Positions 9,012 to 18,307 of a DNA stretch of 64,000 nucleotides are shown piece by piece; the first letter of the stretch is position 1, and each line of letters opens with the position of its first letter. The notes beneath the pieces are model-generated. The model had not been told where the DNA came from, did not search any database, and was given only the letters and a program-made list of their open reading frames with translations. Origin of the DNA: an uncultured Bdellovibrionales bacterium (GTDB taxonomy: Bacteria > Bdellovibrionota > Bdellovibrionia > Bdellovibrionales > UBA1609); assembly GCA_903833275.1 (NCBI GenBank), contig CAILEP010000020.1, positions 124,001 to 188,000 on the forward strand, in the 5' to 3' direction. The position numbers and the translations under genes were made by a program.

Positions 9012-9422
9012 TTAATCACCCCAATTATAAGCACCAGCTTTATTGCAATCGTCGATCAGTTTTAGAGCTTGCTCATGCAGCTCGAGGTCAGCGCGTACTT
9101 TTGCGTCCGTGGCCTTATTTTCTTCGGCCGTCTTTTCTTTTTTATTCAGCTTGCGCTGGTTATCTATCTGAGTTTCGCATTTTACATCAAAACTGATTAC
9201 GTCGTCGGTGAGCACAGAAACCTGCCCAGCGGCGATGCAAAGTTGCGGAGTCGTTAGGTCAATTTTTGGATCCATCGTGATACTTAGAATTGATTTTAGA
9301 GTGATTACGCGCGATTTCGCTTCTTCGCAGGGGCCAGCGAACGCAGAGGCGGTCGTCGCTAGAATGGCTGCGGCGGTTAGCGCTAGTGCGAAAAATTTAA
9401 CAATGCTTTTTGAAACAGACAT
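9012..9422 (-). CDS. Small secreted protein, unknown function
   Basis: A 136-residue protein taken from ATG 9422; the frame extends 14 residues further upstream but the signal peptide fits this start (M-S-V-S-K-S-I-V-K-F-F, a hydrophobic core, then A-S-A-F-A before G-P). The mature part is charged and helical, with four Cys (two near the ends) that could form disulfides. The family is not recognised. It is convergent with pepP. Confidence 0.7.
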   Translation of the reverse strand: MSVSKSIVKFFALALTAAAILATTASAFAGPCEEAKSRVITLKSILSITMDPKIDLTTPQLCIAAGQVSVLTDDVISFDVKCETQIDNQRKLNKKEKTAEENKATDAKVRADLELHEQALKLIDDCNKAGAYNWGD

Positions 9423-9516
9423 AATAGGCCTCGCGGTTAAATGGTTGCCGAGGCAATATACCAAAAAGCCATGCGATTTTCGCCTGTTATGATTCTAGAC
9501 AGTTTGTGAAAAAAAC

Positions 9517-10272
9517 TTACGGTCGGTAAACGTGAAAGTACCAGCCACGCTTACGGGCGACTTCAACAAGCTTCTGCTCGCTCTCGCGATTGGCGTGTTC
9601 GGGCCCGACGGCGGCATTAACGACGCGAAAGTGTGTGGCGCAGTCGAGTAAGGCGAGATCGCCCATAGTGTTGCCGGCGCAAAGAAATGGGCGTCTACGC
9701 CCGGTGGCCTCAAGAAGCCCTGTTACTTTGCCTTCGCGCCAGGTGACGATGGGCCCGGGCCGATCGGTGACGATTCCGTCGACAACTTCGGTTTGCACCC
9801 CGATTACATTTTCGGCTGGTATGCCGATAAATTCGGCGGCAGGTTCGACGGCCCACTTGATCGAGGCGGTCACAACATAAACGTCGACGCCAAATTTCTT
9901 TAAGTCGGTGACGAGGTCTTTCATCTCACCAAAAATGGGCACGGGTTTGATGGCTTCAAAGGCCGAATGCGCCCATTCGCGAACGGTTGAAAGTTTGATT
10001 CCGCGATTTATTTGAGCGAGCCAAAGAAAGGCGGCCGGAGTATCGCGCTTGTGCAAATCTAAATAGTACTGCCAGGGGTCATCGGGCATGTTCGCCAATA
10101 GCTTGTTGGCGATTTGATATTCGAAGAAGGTTTCGCCCATATCCATATCCCAAAGTGTACCGTCGGCATCAAAGGCCGCCAAAGGTTCGGCGCCGTCTTT
10201 GAGTGCCGCTTCGGCAGCTTTTCGGATTTTAAGCATTTTATCGAATGAAAATGGCGTATAATTTCGACTCAT
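9517..10272 (-). CDS. HAD-superfamily phosphatase (phosphoserine phosphatase-like)
   Basis: A 251-residue HAD hydrolase. Motif I is A-A-F-D-A-D-G-T-L-W (nucleophile Asp35, acid/base Asp37). Motif II is the Thr/Ser of V-Y-V-V-T-A-S, and the later A-G-N-T-M-G-D-L-A-L-L motif carries the Mg-binding Asp. The cap is inserted between motifs I and II, as in the HAD-IB phosphoserine phosphatase group. The substrate cannot be told from sequence. It is divergent from the small GNAT-like gene across a 69-bp gap. Confidence 0.85.
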   Translation of the reverse strand: MSRNYTPFSFDKMLKIRKAAEAALKDGAEPLAAFDADGTLWDMDMGETFFEYQIANKLLANMPDDPWQYYLDLHKRDTPAAFLWLAQINRGIKLSTVREWAHSAFEAIKPVPIFGEMKDLVTDLKKFGVDVYVVTASIKWAVEPAAEFIGIPAENVIGVQTEVVDGIVTDRPGPIVTWREGKVTGLLEATGRRRPFLCAGNTMGDLALLDCATHFRVVNAAVGPEHANRESEQKLVEVARKRGWYFHVYRP

Positions 10273-10286
10273 GTGTCTAAATTAAA

Positions 10287-10307
10287 GTACAAAAGCAAAA
10301 ACTGTAC
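10287..10307. promoter_or_regulatory. Short inverted repeat in a divergent intergenic region
   Basis: GTACA (10287-10291) and TGTAC (10303-10307) form an inverted repeat between the divergent HAD and GNAT-like genes. It is a possible operator, but the arms are short and could be chance. Confidence 0.25.
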
Positions 10308-10341
10308 AAGTTGAATTCGATTTTTGCTAAAAGCGGTCATC

Positions 10342-10719
10342 ATGTCTGAAATTAAAGTTCTACAGCTTAAAAACGCCGATGAGATCTTAACACTTGAACG
10401 AGGCCTGCTGGCCGCAATTGAGCCCGACGAAACCGAACGCGAATTTCGCAGTTGGCACGCCAGTTGGCGTAGTGAGTCGCTTGAACACTATTTGCCGCTC
10501 GGCTGGAGCTTCGGGGTTTGGCACGACAAAACACTCGTGGGCTACTATCTCGCCCAGCCCCAACTCTTTACCCGAAGTCAGACCCAGACCTTGTGGGTTG
10601 AACAATTGACAGCCACGACCGAGGCACTGAAAAATGAATTGAAAGATGTTGCGCGACGGATTGCGCGCGAAAAACATTTTCAAAAAGTCATTTTCAATGG
10701 CGACGAAGTGAAAGATTAG
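10342..10719 (+). CDS. Small GNAT-acetyltransferase-like protein
   Basis: A 125-residue protein taken from ATG 10342 (an in-frame TTG lies at 10324). The middle, W-S-F-G-V-W-H-D-K-T-L-V-G-Y-Y-L-A-Q-P, resembles the beta-2/beta-4 core of GNAT acetyltransferases, and the helix near the end (V-A-R-R-I-A-R-E-K-H-F-Q-K-V-I-F) resembles the late GNAT helix and strand. The usual acetyl-CoA loop (R/Q-x-x-G-x-G/A) is not visible, so it may be a reduced, non-catalytic member. It is 16 bp upstream of glpD on the same strand. Confidence 0.6.
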   Translation: MSEIKVLQLKNADEILTLERGLLAAIEPDETEREFRSWHASWRSESLEHYLPLGWSFGVWHDKTLVGYYLAQPQLFTRSQTQTLWVEQLTATTEALKNELKDVARRIAREKHFQKVIFNGDEVKD

Positions 10720-10735
10720 GAAGCGAGAGATTAGT

Positions 10736-12397
10736 ATGGCTTACTCACCTGAAACGCGAAAAAAGAACATTGCTAAACTTCAAAGTGAAGAGTTCGACAT
10801 AGCCATTATCGGCGGCGGCATAACTGGCGCCGGCGTCGCGCGCGATGCCGCGAGCCGCGGGCTGAAAGTGGCCCTTATCGAGGCCGATGATTTTGCTTCG
10901 GGCACAAGCTCACGCTCGAGCAAATTGATTCATGGCGGGATTCGTTATTTAGAAAATCTTGAATTCGGGTTGGTATTTGAGGCCCTGCGAGAGCGTAGAA
11001 ATCTTTTTGAAATTGCTCCGCATTTGGTGCATCCGCTGCGTTTTGTTTTGCCAATCTATAAAAGCTCGCGTGTTGGCATGTTTAAGATGGGCCTCGGTAT
11101 GTTTCTCTACGACGCGCTTTCAATGTTCGAAGCACCAGAGCTGCATGAGAGTTTGACCTCTCGCGCGACCATCGAGCGGGTTTCAATGTTAAAGCCCGAT
11201 GGGTTAAGTGGTAGCTACGTTTATTCAGATGCTTACATGGACGACGATCGCTTGGTGATTGAAACGTTGCGATCGGCCGCCAATTTCGGCGCTTGCACGG
11301 CAAATTATGTGCGAGCCACAGGGGCCAAGTATGACTCGAGCCCCAACTCACAGGGCGCACTGACGGCGTTGCTTTGCAATGACACAGAAAGCGGAAAGTC
11401 GTTCGAGGTTAAAGCGCGCCATTTTATCAGCACAGTGGGGCCCTGGACGGACCGGGTGGGCGAACTATTACTTAAAAACAATTGGCGAAGAATGCTTCGG
11501 CCGTCCAAAGGCATTCATTTGACGTTTCGTCGCGATAGACTTCAGCTAAACGATGCGGTGGTAATGGCCACCGACGATCAGAAGAGAATTATTTTTGCGA
11601 TCCCGCGGCATGAGATGATCGTAGTGGGCACAACCGACACCGATTACCCCGGTGACCCGGGCGATGTGCATTCAACAACAGAAGACGTCGATTATCTGCT
11701 CAATATCGTAAATGAGTATTTTCCGGGTGCGAATTTGTCGCGACTTGATATTTTGGCGAGCTACTCAGGCGTACGGCCGCTGGTTGATGATGGCGCCGAA
11801 ACCGAGAGCAAAACCAGTCGAGAGCATGTCATTACGACCTTGCCGCAAAAAGTAACCTTCGTGGCGGGCGGCAAATATACGACCTATCGGCAAATGGCTG
11901 AAGACACTGTTCTCAATGTTTTAGCAACTTTCAGTTTAGAAGACCGAATTCGCTTTTCAAAAACACGCACTCTTGAGCCGCTCAACCCCCTGGCCACCGA
12001 GGCCACGTTATGGCGGTCTGAGCAGATGGCTGAAAGCTGGGCAAGTGAGGCGGGCATTGATGTTGACACTGCCCACTTTCTCGTCGAACGGCACGGCGAA
12101 GAGGCAATTAAAATCGTTGAAAGCTTTGCGCTGAAGGGGTTCAGCAGCCTTCAGAAAAATCTTCGGTGGCATATTGAAGCCCAGCATGCCATTCGTGACA
12201 CCATGTGCTTGCACCTTCGTGATTATTATTTGCGCCGTTCGCCGCTGTTTCTGGCGCGCCCCGATCACGGGTTGATCATGGTCAACGAAATTGCCCAGGT
12301 TTTTCAGCACGAACTGGGCTGGAGTGACGAAACCAAAGCCACAGAAATTGAAGCGCTGCGCAAACATCTTAAACAAGAGATGGGTTGGCGCGGTTGA
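10736..12397 (+). CDS. glpD: Glycerol-3-phosphate dehydrogenase, FAD-dependent
   Basis: A membrane-associated flavoprotein that oxidises glycerol-3-phosphate to DHAP and passes electrons to quinone. At 553 residues it is the normal length. The Rossmann FAD motif is D-I-A-I-I-G-G-G-I-T-G-A-G-V-A-R-D; next come G-T-S-S-R-S-S-K-L-I-H-G-G-I-R-Y-L and the late Y-S-G-V-R-P-L and A-G-G-K-Y-T-T-Y-R motifs, all typical of the family. The C-terminal helical domain is present. Neither glpK nor glpF is adjacent. It may be co-transcribed with the GNAT-like gene upstream. mreB follows 32 bp later. Confidence 0.95.
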   Translation: MAYSPETRKKNIAKLQSEEFDIAIIGGGITGAGVARDAASRGLKVALIEADDFASGTSSRSSKLIHGGIRYLENLEFGLVFEALRERRNLFEIAPHLVHPLRFVLPIYKSSRVGMFKMGLGMFLYDALSMFEAPELHESLTSRATIERVSMLKPDGLSGSYVYSDAYMDDDRLVIETLRSAANFGACTANYVRATGAKYDSSPNSQGALTALLCNDTESGKSFEVKARHFISTVGPWTDRVGELLLKNNWRRMLRPSKGIHLTFRRDRLQLNDAVVMATDDQKRIIFAIPRHEMIVVGTTDTDYPGDPGDVHSTTEDVDYLLNIVNEYFPGANLSRLDILASYSGVRPLVDDGAETESKTSREHVITTLPQKVTFVAGGKYTTYRQMAEDTVLNVLATFSLEDRIRFSKTRTLEPLNPLATEATLWRSEQMAESWASEAGIDVDTAHFLVERHGEEAIKIVESFALKGFSSLQKNLRWHIEAQHAIRDTMCLHLRDYYLRRSPLFLARPDHGLIMVNEIAQVFQHELGWSDETKATEIEALRKHLKQEMGWRG

Positions 12398-12429
12398 CTC
12401 TGTTTTCGTCAACAAACTAGAATCGATAA

Positions 12430-13479
<1,050 letters not shown>

Positions 13480-13490
13480 GGAGAGCCTTA

Positions 13491-13958
13491 ATGCTCTCAG
13501 ATGCGCTTCTTGAAAAGGTAGCCCTCTTCTATTACTTCGCCTTACTCGATGAGGCGAAGGCACAAGCCGCAACATCTAATACAATTAAAAGTTTATTAAA
13601 AGCCGGGGTCGGTGAAAGCACTGAGCCCAGCGAAGCGGACATTATCTTTGTGCGCGAGACTTCAGAATTTTTTAACAAATCGCGCTCTGAACATAAAACC
13701 ACAAGTTTTAGTTTTTCGGCCGGCCATATTGTGTTGCCTGAAAAATCTAACTGGGGCCCATGGTTTGAATTTCGAAAAATGGCAGACGAACGAGACTATC
13801 TGGCCGTTCTATATGAAAAAGTATTGGGAGTTAAAGAAGACCTTATCGCCAAGGGCTTGAAGCTTCCGATTGGCACCGTTCGACATCGTCTTGGCCGAGG
13901 GCTAAAGGTGCTCGGGCGCATTTGCCAATCGAGCGGCATCGAGGCTATCGATGCTTAA
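13491..13958 (+). CDS. Sigma-factor region-4-like protein
   Basis: A 155-residue protein starting at ATG 13491, 11 bp after mreB. The C-terminus (about residues 100-145) resembles a sigma-70 region 4 helix-turn-helix: V-K-E-D-L-I-A-K-G-L-K-L-P-I-G-T-V-R-H-R-L-G-R-G-L-K, close to the pattern of ECF sigma factors (L-G-I-P-x-G-T-V-K-S-R-L-x-R-A). The N-terminal 95 residues do not show a recognisable region 2 (-10 binding) sequence. It may be a degenerate ECF factor or a DNA-binding regulator. Its last codons overlap the start of the next gene by 8 nt, as is usual for sigma/anti-sigma pairs. Confidence 0.65.
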   Translation: MLSDALLEKVALFYYFALLDEAKAQAATSNTIKSLLKAGVGESTEPSEADIIFVRETSEFFNKSRSEHKTTSFSFSAGHIVLPEKSNWGPWFEFRKMADERDYLAVLYEKVLGVKEDLIAKGLKLPIGTVRHRLGRGLKVLGRICQSSGIEAIDA

Positions 13959-14880
13959 AACAGATGAGCGCCTGACTCGAAAGCAACGCCAGCTCTCGCG
14001 GTTTATGTGCCAAGAGATGCTTTATGATTATATGATCGGCGAGCTCGATGATGATCGTCGCGCAGCGGTCGAGCAGTATTTGAGCTACGCACCCGATATT
14101 CAGTCTGAGCTTAAATTAATGAAGTTAGCCGAGCAATATTGCGGGCAGCTTGCGAAAACGCGAACGTCGTCGACCCATCTTGAAGAACTAAAAAATGTAA
14201 AATCATTTGCGGCTGTTGTGATAGATCGTCTGCGTTGGGTGAATTGGCCCGAAACATTACGTTGGGCGACCCAGGCACTGGTCATCTCATTTCTGGTGGC
14301 CATGATTGCGCTCGTTATACCTTGGAGCCACCTTAGTTTTAAATTTCCGAAGCGCGAATCTTCACCTGCGACAGCAGCTAAACGCGGAGACTTACCCGAA
14401 GAGCCGACCGAGGCGACGCTTGCCAAGTTACCAACGACTGCCGAATCTACACCAGCCGTTGCTGCGCCTAGCGTAGCGGCGACGGCGGCACCCGCTGAAG
14501 GCTCAACAAAAAGTGCGGCTAAAAATACTGTGGCGGCTGCGATTGAAAGCCCGAGCACTCCGCAAAAAACCAAAACGATTCAGCTTCAGGGCAATCTTTT
14601 CAGAATGATGATGACCATAGAAAAAGCCGGTGAGCTCACGCCTGAGATCACCGAAAAAATTCTTAAGCTTGGGGGCGAAAAAGCCGGGCAGGTGGACTTA
14701 GGTTGGCGAAAAGAATCTCCAGTCGGAAGTTACTATCATTTCAAAATGCCAGAGGCTAATTACGATGAGCTTGTTAAGACTTTGGGCGCGTACGGTCCAG
14801 TCCGGATCTATAAGAATCCGCACGAGCGACTAATGCCTCCAGGTGAAATTCGCATTATTCTATTTATTGAAGACAAGTAA
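13951..14880 (+). CDS. Membrane anti-sigma-like protein
   Basis: A 309-residue protein overlapping the previous gene by 8 nt. Residues 18-65 (C-Q-E-M-L-Y-D-Y-M-I-G-E-L-D-D-D-R-R-A-A) resemble the N-terminal anti-sigma domain that starts with a short helix, an L-D/G-E-L-x-x-x-x turn and another helix. The H-x-x-x-C-x-x-C zinc ligands of ZAS proteins are absent; only Cys20 and Cys64 are seen. One membrane segment spans about 107-125, followed by an Ala/Pro/Thr-rich periplasmic linker (to about 205) and a C-terminal domain I cannot name. Inferred role: holds the sigma-like protein at the inner membrane and senses a periplasmic signal. Confidence 0.65.
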   Translation: MLKTDERLTRKQRQLSRFMCQEMLYDYMIGELDDDRRAAVEQYLSYAPDIQSELKLMKLAEQYCGQLAKTRTSSTHLEELKNVKSFAAVVIDRLRWVNWPETLRWATQALVISFLVAMIALVIPWSHLSFKFPKRESSPATAAKRGDLPEEPTEATLAKLPTTAESTPAVAAPSVAATAAPAEGSTKSAAKNTVAAAIESPSTPQKTKTIQLQGNLFRMMMTIEKAGELTPEITEKILKLGGEKAGQVDLGWRKESPVGSYYHFKMPEANYDELVKTLGAYGPVRIYKNPHERLMPPGEIRIILFIEDK

Positions 14881-14926
14881 CTAAAAGAGTCTCAATAAAA
14901 ACTCATTTTAACTGAGTGATATAGCG

Positions 14927-16858
14927 ATGGCCCAGCAGCGTTCGAAGACCACGAAAAAACCCAAGCGCTCACTTCGCACCATCTTGATGATGTGGCTGCT
15001 GATGTTTTCTGTTGTGCCCCTTGCATTTATCACCGGCTACTCGTTGGTCAAATATGAACAGGCAATCGATCAAGAGTTGAGTCAGAGATTGCGCGCCAAT
15101 CATCGCGAAATTCAAAACGTCTTTCAAGAATTTCAGGGCGACCTTAGCGCGCGCAATCAGCAGCACGCGCGCGACAAAACTTTAGCCTACTATCTTTCTG
15201 CCAACTCGATTGCTTCAGCTCGCGAATTGGCGTCGCGCTGGATAAAAGGGCAATTCGCTCACAGGCTCTCGATCTTTAATCGCGAGGGGCGGCTGCTTGT
15301 GGCGCTCGCTCAAAATTCTCACGGCGACATTTTTAGACAAGAAAAACTAGAGAATGGCGATGTTTTTCTATCTGAAGCGACACTGAAAGAAGCCGGTAAG
15401 CGCGAACAGCAATTCTTTATTGATTTCACCAAAGACGGCAATATTGATCTGGTCGCATTTTCAAGAATATTTGCCAGCAACAATTCTTTAGTGGGTTACA
15501 TCGAAGAGGTTTTAACAATCGACAGTGCTTTTCTGGGTGCGATCAAAAAAAGAATGAATCTTGAGGTCGCTTTGTCGGCAGAAGATGGCAGCCGAACCGT
15601 TTCAAGCAATGAAGATCTGCAGCACTATCGCCAGGGTTTTTTCTCGGATCAAATGTCACAATCAAAAGATGGTTTTTTTGAGCTCAAGGTTCGCGGCGAC
15701 CCCTACGGCTTTATGATTTCAATCATCCCCTGGGGTGATCACAAATTTTACATTGCCATCGGAGCGTCGAAGCAGGCCTCCAAAGAGGTCTTGCGAAACG
15801 TAAACTCGGTCACCGTCGCAATGGTGGGCACGATTGCCTTGCTTTCGATTCTGTTAAGCTTTTTCATTTCAAAGATTCTACTACGACCAGTTAAAGAACT
15901 CGTTGAGGTCGTGCAAAACGTCAATTTCGAAAATGAGCCCGAGCCATTGACCAACCGATCAGATACCGAATTTGGTATTTTAACGACGGCATTTAACGAA
16001 ATGGGCCGCCGGGTTTACTCGGCACAAAAAGAACTACGCGAAAATATTAAGAAACTTGAGGCCGCCAATCTCGAGATTCGTGCAACTCAGTCAAAATTGG
16101 TGCACACGGCGAAAATGGCGAGCCTCGGTCAACTCGTTGCCGGGGTTGCCCACGAACTCAATAACCCGATCGGGTTCATTTATAGCAATATGGAGCACTT
16201 GAGCGACTATTCACATCGTTTGATCGCGCTCGTTCGGGCCGCAGAAAAGGGTGGCGCTGATTTTTCAAAAGCCAAAGAAGAAAAAGAGTTCGATTATATT
16301 GTGGCCGATATGCCAAAACTAATTAAATCTTGCGAAGAGGGCGCGCGACGAACTCGAGACATCGTTTTGGGTTTACGAAACTTTTCGCGGCTTGATGAAG
16401 CAAAACTTAAAGAGGTCGATATTCACGAGGGGATTGAAAGTACATTGGCGCTTTTGGGCGGCGAATTTAAATCACGAATCAAGGTGACCAAAAATTTTGC
16501 TAAGCTGCCGGCCGTGCAGTGTTACCCGAGCCAATTGAATCAAGTGTTTATGAACATCCTTTCAAATGCCGCCCATGCGATTCGCGACCAGGGTGAGATT
16601 ACAATCACCACAAAACTACTTGAGCGTGACAAAATTGAAATTCGAATTCGCGATACTGGCGAGGGTATGAGTGCAGAAACCAAAGAGAAGATCTTTGACC
16701 CCTTCTTTACCACTAAAGATCATGGCCAGGGCACCGGTCTCGGCATGAGTATCGCTTTTGGGGTCATCGAAAAGCATATGGGTAAAATTCAAATAACCTC
16801 TGAACTGGGGCGCGGCACCGAGTTTATAATCAGCCTGCCAATTCATCAAAAAACCTAA
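14927..16858 (+). CDS. Sensor histidine kinase
   Basis: A 643-residue membrane kinase. TM1 is near residues 20-40 and TM2 near 293-315, bounding an extracytoplasmic sensor of about 250 residues (dCache-like by size). A HAMP-like region and a coiled coil follow, then the H-box K-M-A-S-L-G-Q-L-V-A-G-V-A-H-E-L-N-N-P with phospho-acceptor His409. The ATPase domain shows N-A-A-H-A-I (N box), D-T-G-E-G-M (G1), F-D-P-F-F-T-T-K and G-T-G-L-G-M-S (G2). No response regulator is encoded nearby, so it is an orphan kinase here. It starts 46 bp after the anti-sigma-like gene. Confidence 0.92.
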   Translation: MAQQRSKTTKKPKRSLRTILMMWLLMFSVVPLAFITGYSLVKYEQAIDQELSQRLRANHREIQNVFQEFQGDLSARNQQHARDKTLAYYLSANSIASARELASRWIKGQFAHRLSIFNREGRLLVALAQNSHGDIFRQEKLENGDVFLSEATLKEAGKREQQFFIDFTKDGNIDLVAFSRIFASNNSLVGYIEEVLTIDSAFLGAIKKRMNLEVALSAEDGSRTVSSNEDLQHYRQGFFSDQMSQSKDGFFELKVRGDPYGFMISIIPWGDHKFYIAIGASKQASKEVLRNVNSVTVAMVGTIALLSILLSFFISKILLRPVKELVEVVQNVNFENEPEPLTNRSDTEFGILTTAFNEMGRRVYSAQKELRENIKKLEAANLEIRATQSKLVHTAKMASLGQLVAGVAHELNNPIGFIYSNMEHLSDYSHRLIALVRAAEKGGADFSKAKEEKEFDYIVADMPKLIKSCEEGARRTRDIVLGLRNFSRLDEAKLKEVDIHEGIESTLALLGGEFKSRIKVTKNFAKLPAVQCYPSQLNQVFMNILSNAAHAIRDQGEITITTKLLERDKIEIRIRDTGEGMSAETKEKIFDPFFTTKDHGQGTGLGMSIAFGVIEKHMGKIQITSELGRGTEFIISLPIHQKT

Positions 16859-16888
16859 AAAAGCCGATAAGAATTTAGGTGAATCAAA

Positions 16889-17611
16889 ATGAGCCATATT
16901 GATCAAAAACCTAAATCGCCGAACGACAAGCGTCGCCAAAAGCGCGCGGTGAGTGCCCAGAGCAATAGCGAGCGCGATGATCAGGGCCGCGTTGGGCTCG
17001 TGCTAATACTATTGGCACTGATTTTGGCCTTTGCAGCTTACCTTTGGCCGCAGACCCCAATGGGCAGGCGAAGTGGGCGCCTAGGTGCCGCAACTGATAC
17101 AAATTCAATCGAGCAGAATTCGTTACAGCCGCTGTCTGGTCATCTTCCGTCGGCGGCGATACGTCGAATCAATGAGCATTTGAAAGAGACTCAGGTTGAA
17201 TCAGATATTAAATTGCAAAGCACAGAAATCGAAAATTCGCTCGCCCCTAAAGTTCATTCAGTGACGCCCAATGACGCTGAGGCCCTCAACGAAAATACGA
17301 ACCCACTTGTTCTTGACCAAGTGAACCCGAGTTCGCGAGTTATGCAAGACATCAAGGGCAGCAGCCCCTCGGGCAGTGCGGGCTCGACTCCTGACCAGAA
17401 GATATCGTCTAAGTTAGCTAAAGAGCGCTGGGTGCAAAAATACGAAAAAGAATATCAGGACGAATACGTAAGGCAATTTAAAGAAAATGCTCGCAAAGAT
17501 GGGCTAGATATAAGAGTCAATAAAGACCTCGACGTGACGGGCATTGGCGAAACCCCAGTCGAGCGGCCTATTCGCCTGCCACAGTCAGTGTCCCCGTCCG
17601 ACAACAAATAA
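16889..17611 (+). CDS. Single-pass membrane protein, unknown function
   Basis: A 240-residue protein starting at ATG 16889. The first 33 residues are basic and polar, followed by one membrane segment (about 35-53, V-G-L-V-L-I-L-L-A-L-I-L-A-F-A-A-Y). The remaining 185 residues should be periplasmic, low in complexity up to about 175, with a charged helix near 180-210 (R-W-V-Q-K-Y-E-K-E-Y-Q-D-E-Y). The layout, a bitopic anchor with a long flexible periplasmic arm, is like divisome or TonB-type proteins, but no family is recognised. It lies 30 bp after the kinase and is probably co-transcribed. Confidence 0.7.
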   Translation: MSHIDQKPKSPNDKRRQKRAVSAQSNSERDDQGRVGLVLILLALILAFAAYLWPQTPMGRRSGRLGAATDTNSIEQNSLQPLSGHLPSAAIRRINEHLKETQVESDIKLQSTEIENSLAPKVHSVTPNDAEALNENTNPLVLDQVNPSSRVMQDIKGSSPSGSAGSTPDQKISSKLAKERWVQKYEKEYQDEYVRQFKENARKDGLDIRVNKDLDVTGIGETPVERPIRLPQSVSPSDNK

Positions 17612-17704
17612 CCAGACACAGCGAAAGTTGACACTCGAATCAGAGATCGTCACCATAGACGTTCTTGTGATTGGTTCTTGTCAAAAATAAGGAGATCTTT
17701 GGCT

Positions 17705-18307
17705 ATGAAAAAATTAATTCGCATTGTTTGTTTGTTAGGTGTTGGGCTTGCGCTTGCTAACTGTGGCCCGAAGGCATTTGTTCATGGTGATTACGATAAG
17801 AACCCTGAGAGCGAAAACCTCATGAACGATCGTTGGTCAGAAACGGATATGCAGCATGCCGTAAAAGATCTCGTAGCCAGTGCGCTTGTGCACCCCACAA
17901 TCAGCGCCGCAAAGCGCCCCCCGATTGTTATGGTGACAAAGCTTCAAAATAAAACCAGCGAAGTGATCGACACTCAAAATATCACAGACATGATTACAGT
18001 CGACCTTACCAATAGTGGTAAAGTTCAATTCGTAGATAAAGCGGCGCGAGAAGATATTTCTGAAGAATACAATTATCAAGATTCAGGCACGGTTTCGCGC
18101 GAGACCAAAAAAGGCAAAGGCAAACAAGTCGGTGCTGACTTGATTCTTAACGGCCGTATTGATTCGATCGTTCAAGAGGTCGGTAAAGACAAAACGGTTT
18201 ATTACAAAATCACTTTGAATATGACGAATCTTTCGACCGGTCTCATTGTATGGACTGATCAAAAGCAAATCCGCAAAACGTTTCGCAAACAGTCTGTAGG
18301 GCTGTGA
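17705..18307 (+). CDS. lpoB: LpoB-like outer-membrane lipoprotein (PBP activator)
   Basis: A 200-residue lipoprotein starting at ATG 17705 with an AAGGAG site at 17689. The signal ends L-A-L-A-N-C (Cys20). The mature domain matches the LpoB family: P-P-I-V-M-V-T-K-L-Q-N-K-T, then I-D-T-Q-N-I-T-D-M-I, G-A-D-L-I-L-N-G-R-I and a final strand with W-T-D-Q-K-Q-I-R-K-T. In Escherichia coli LpoB reaches through the periplasm to activate PBP1b; that role is inferred here. A perfect TTGACA hexamer is at 17628-17633, but I see no good -10 at the right spacing. Its stop overlaps the GTG start of the next gene by 4 nt. Confidence 0.85.
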   Translation: MKKLIRIVCLLGVGLALANCGPKAFVHGDYDKNPESENLMNDRWSETDMQHAVKDLVASALVHPTISAAKRPPIVMVTKLQNKTSEVIDTQNITDMITVDLTNSGKVQFVDKAAREDISEEYNYQDSGTVSRETKKGKGKQVGADLILNGRIDSIVQEVGKDKTVYYKITLNMTNLSTGLIVWTDQKQIRKTFRKQSVGL

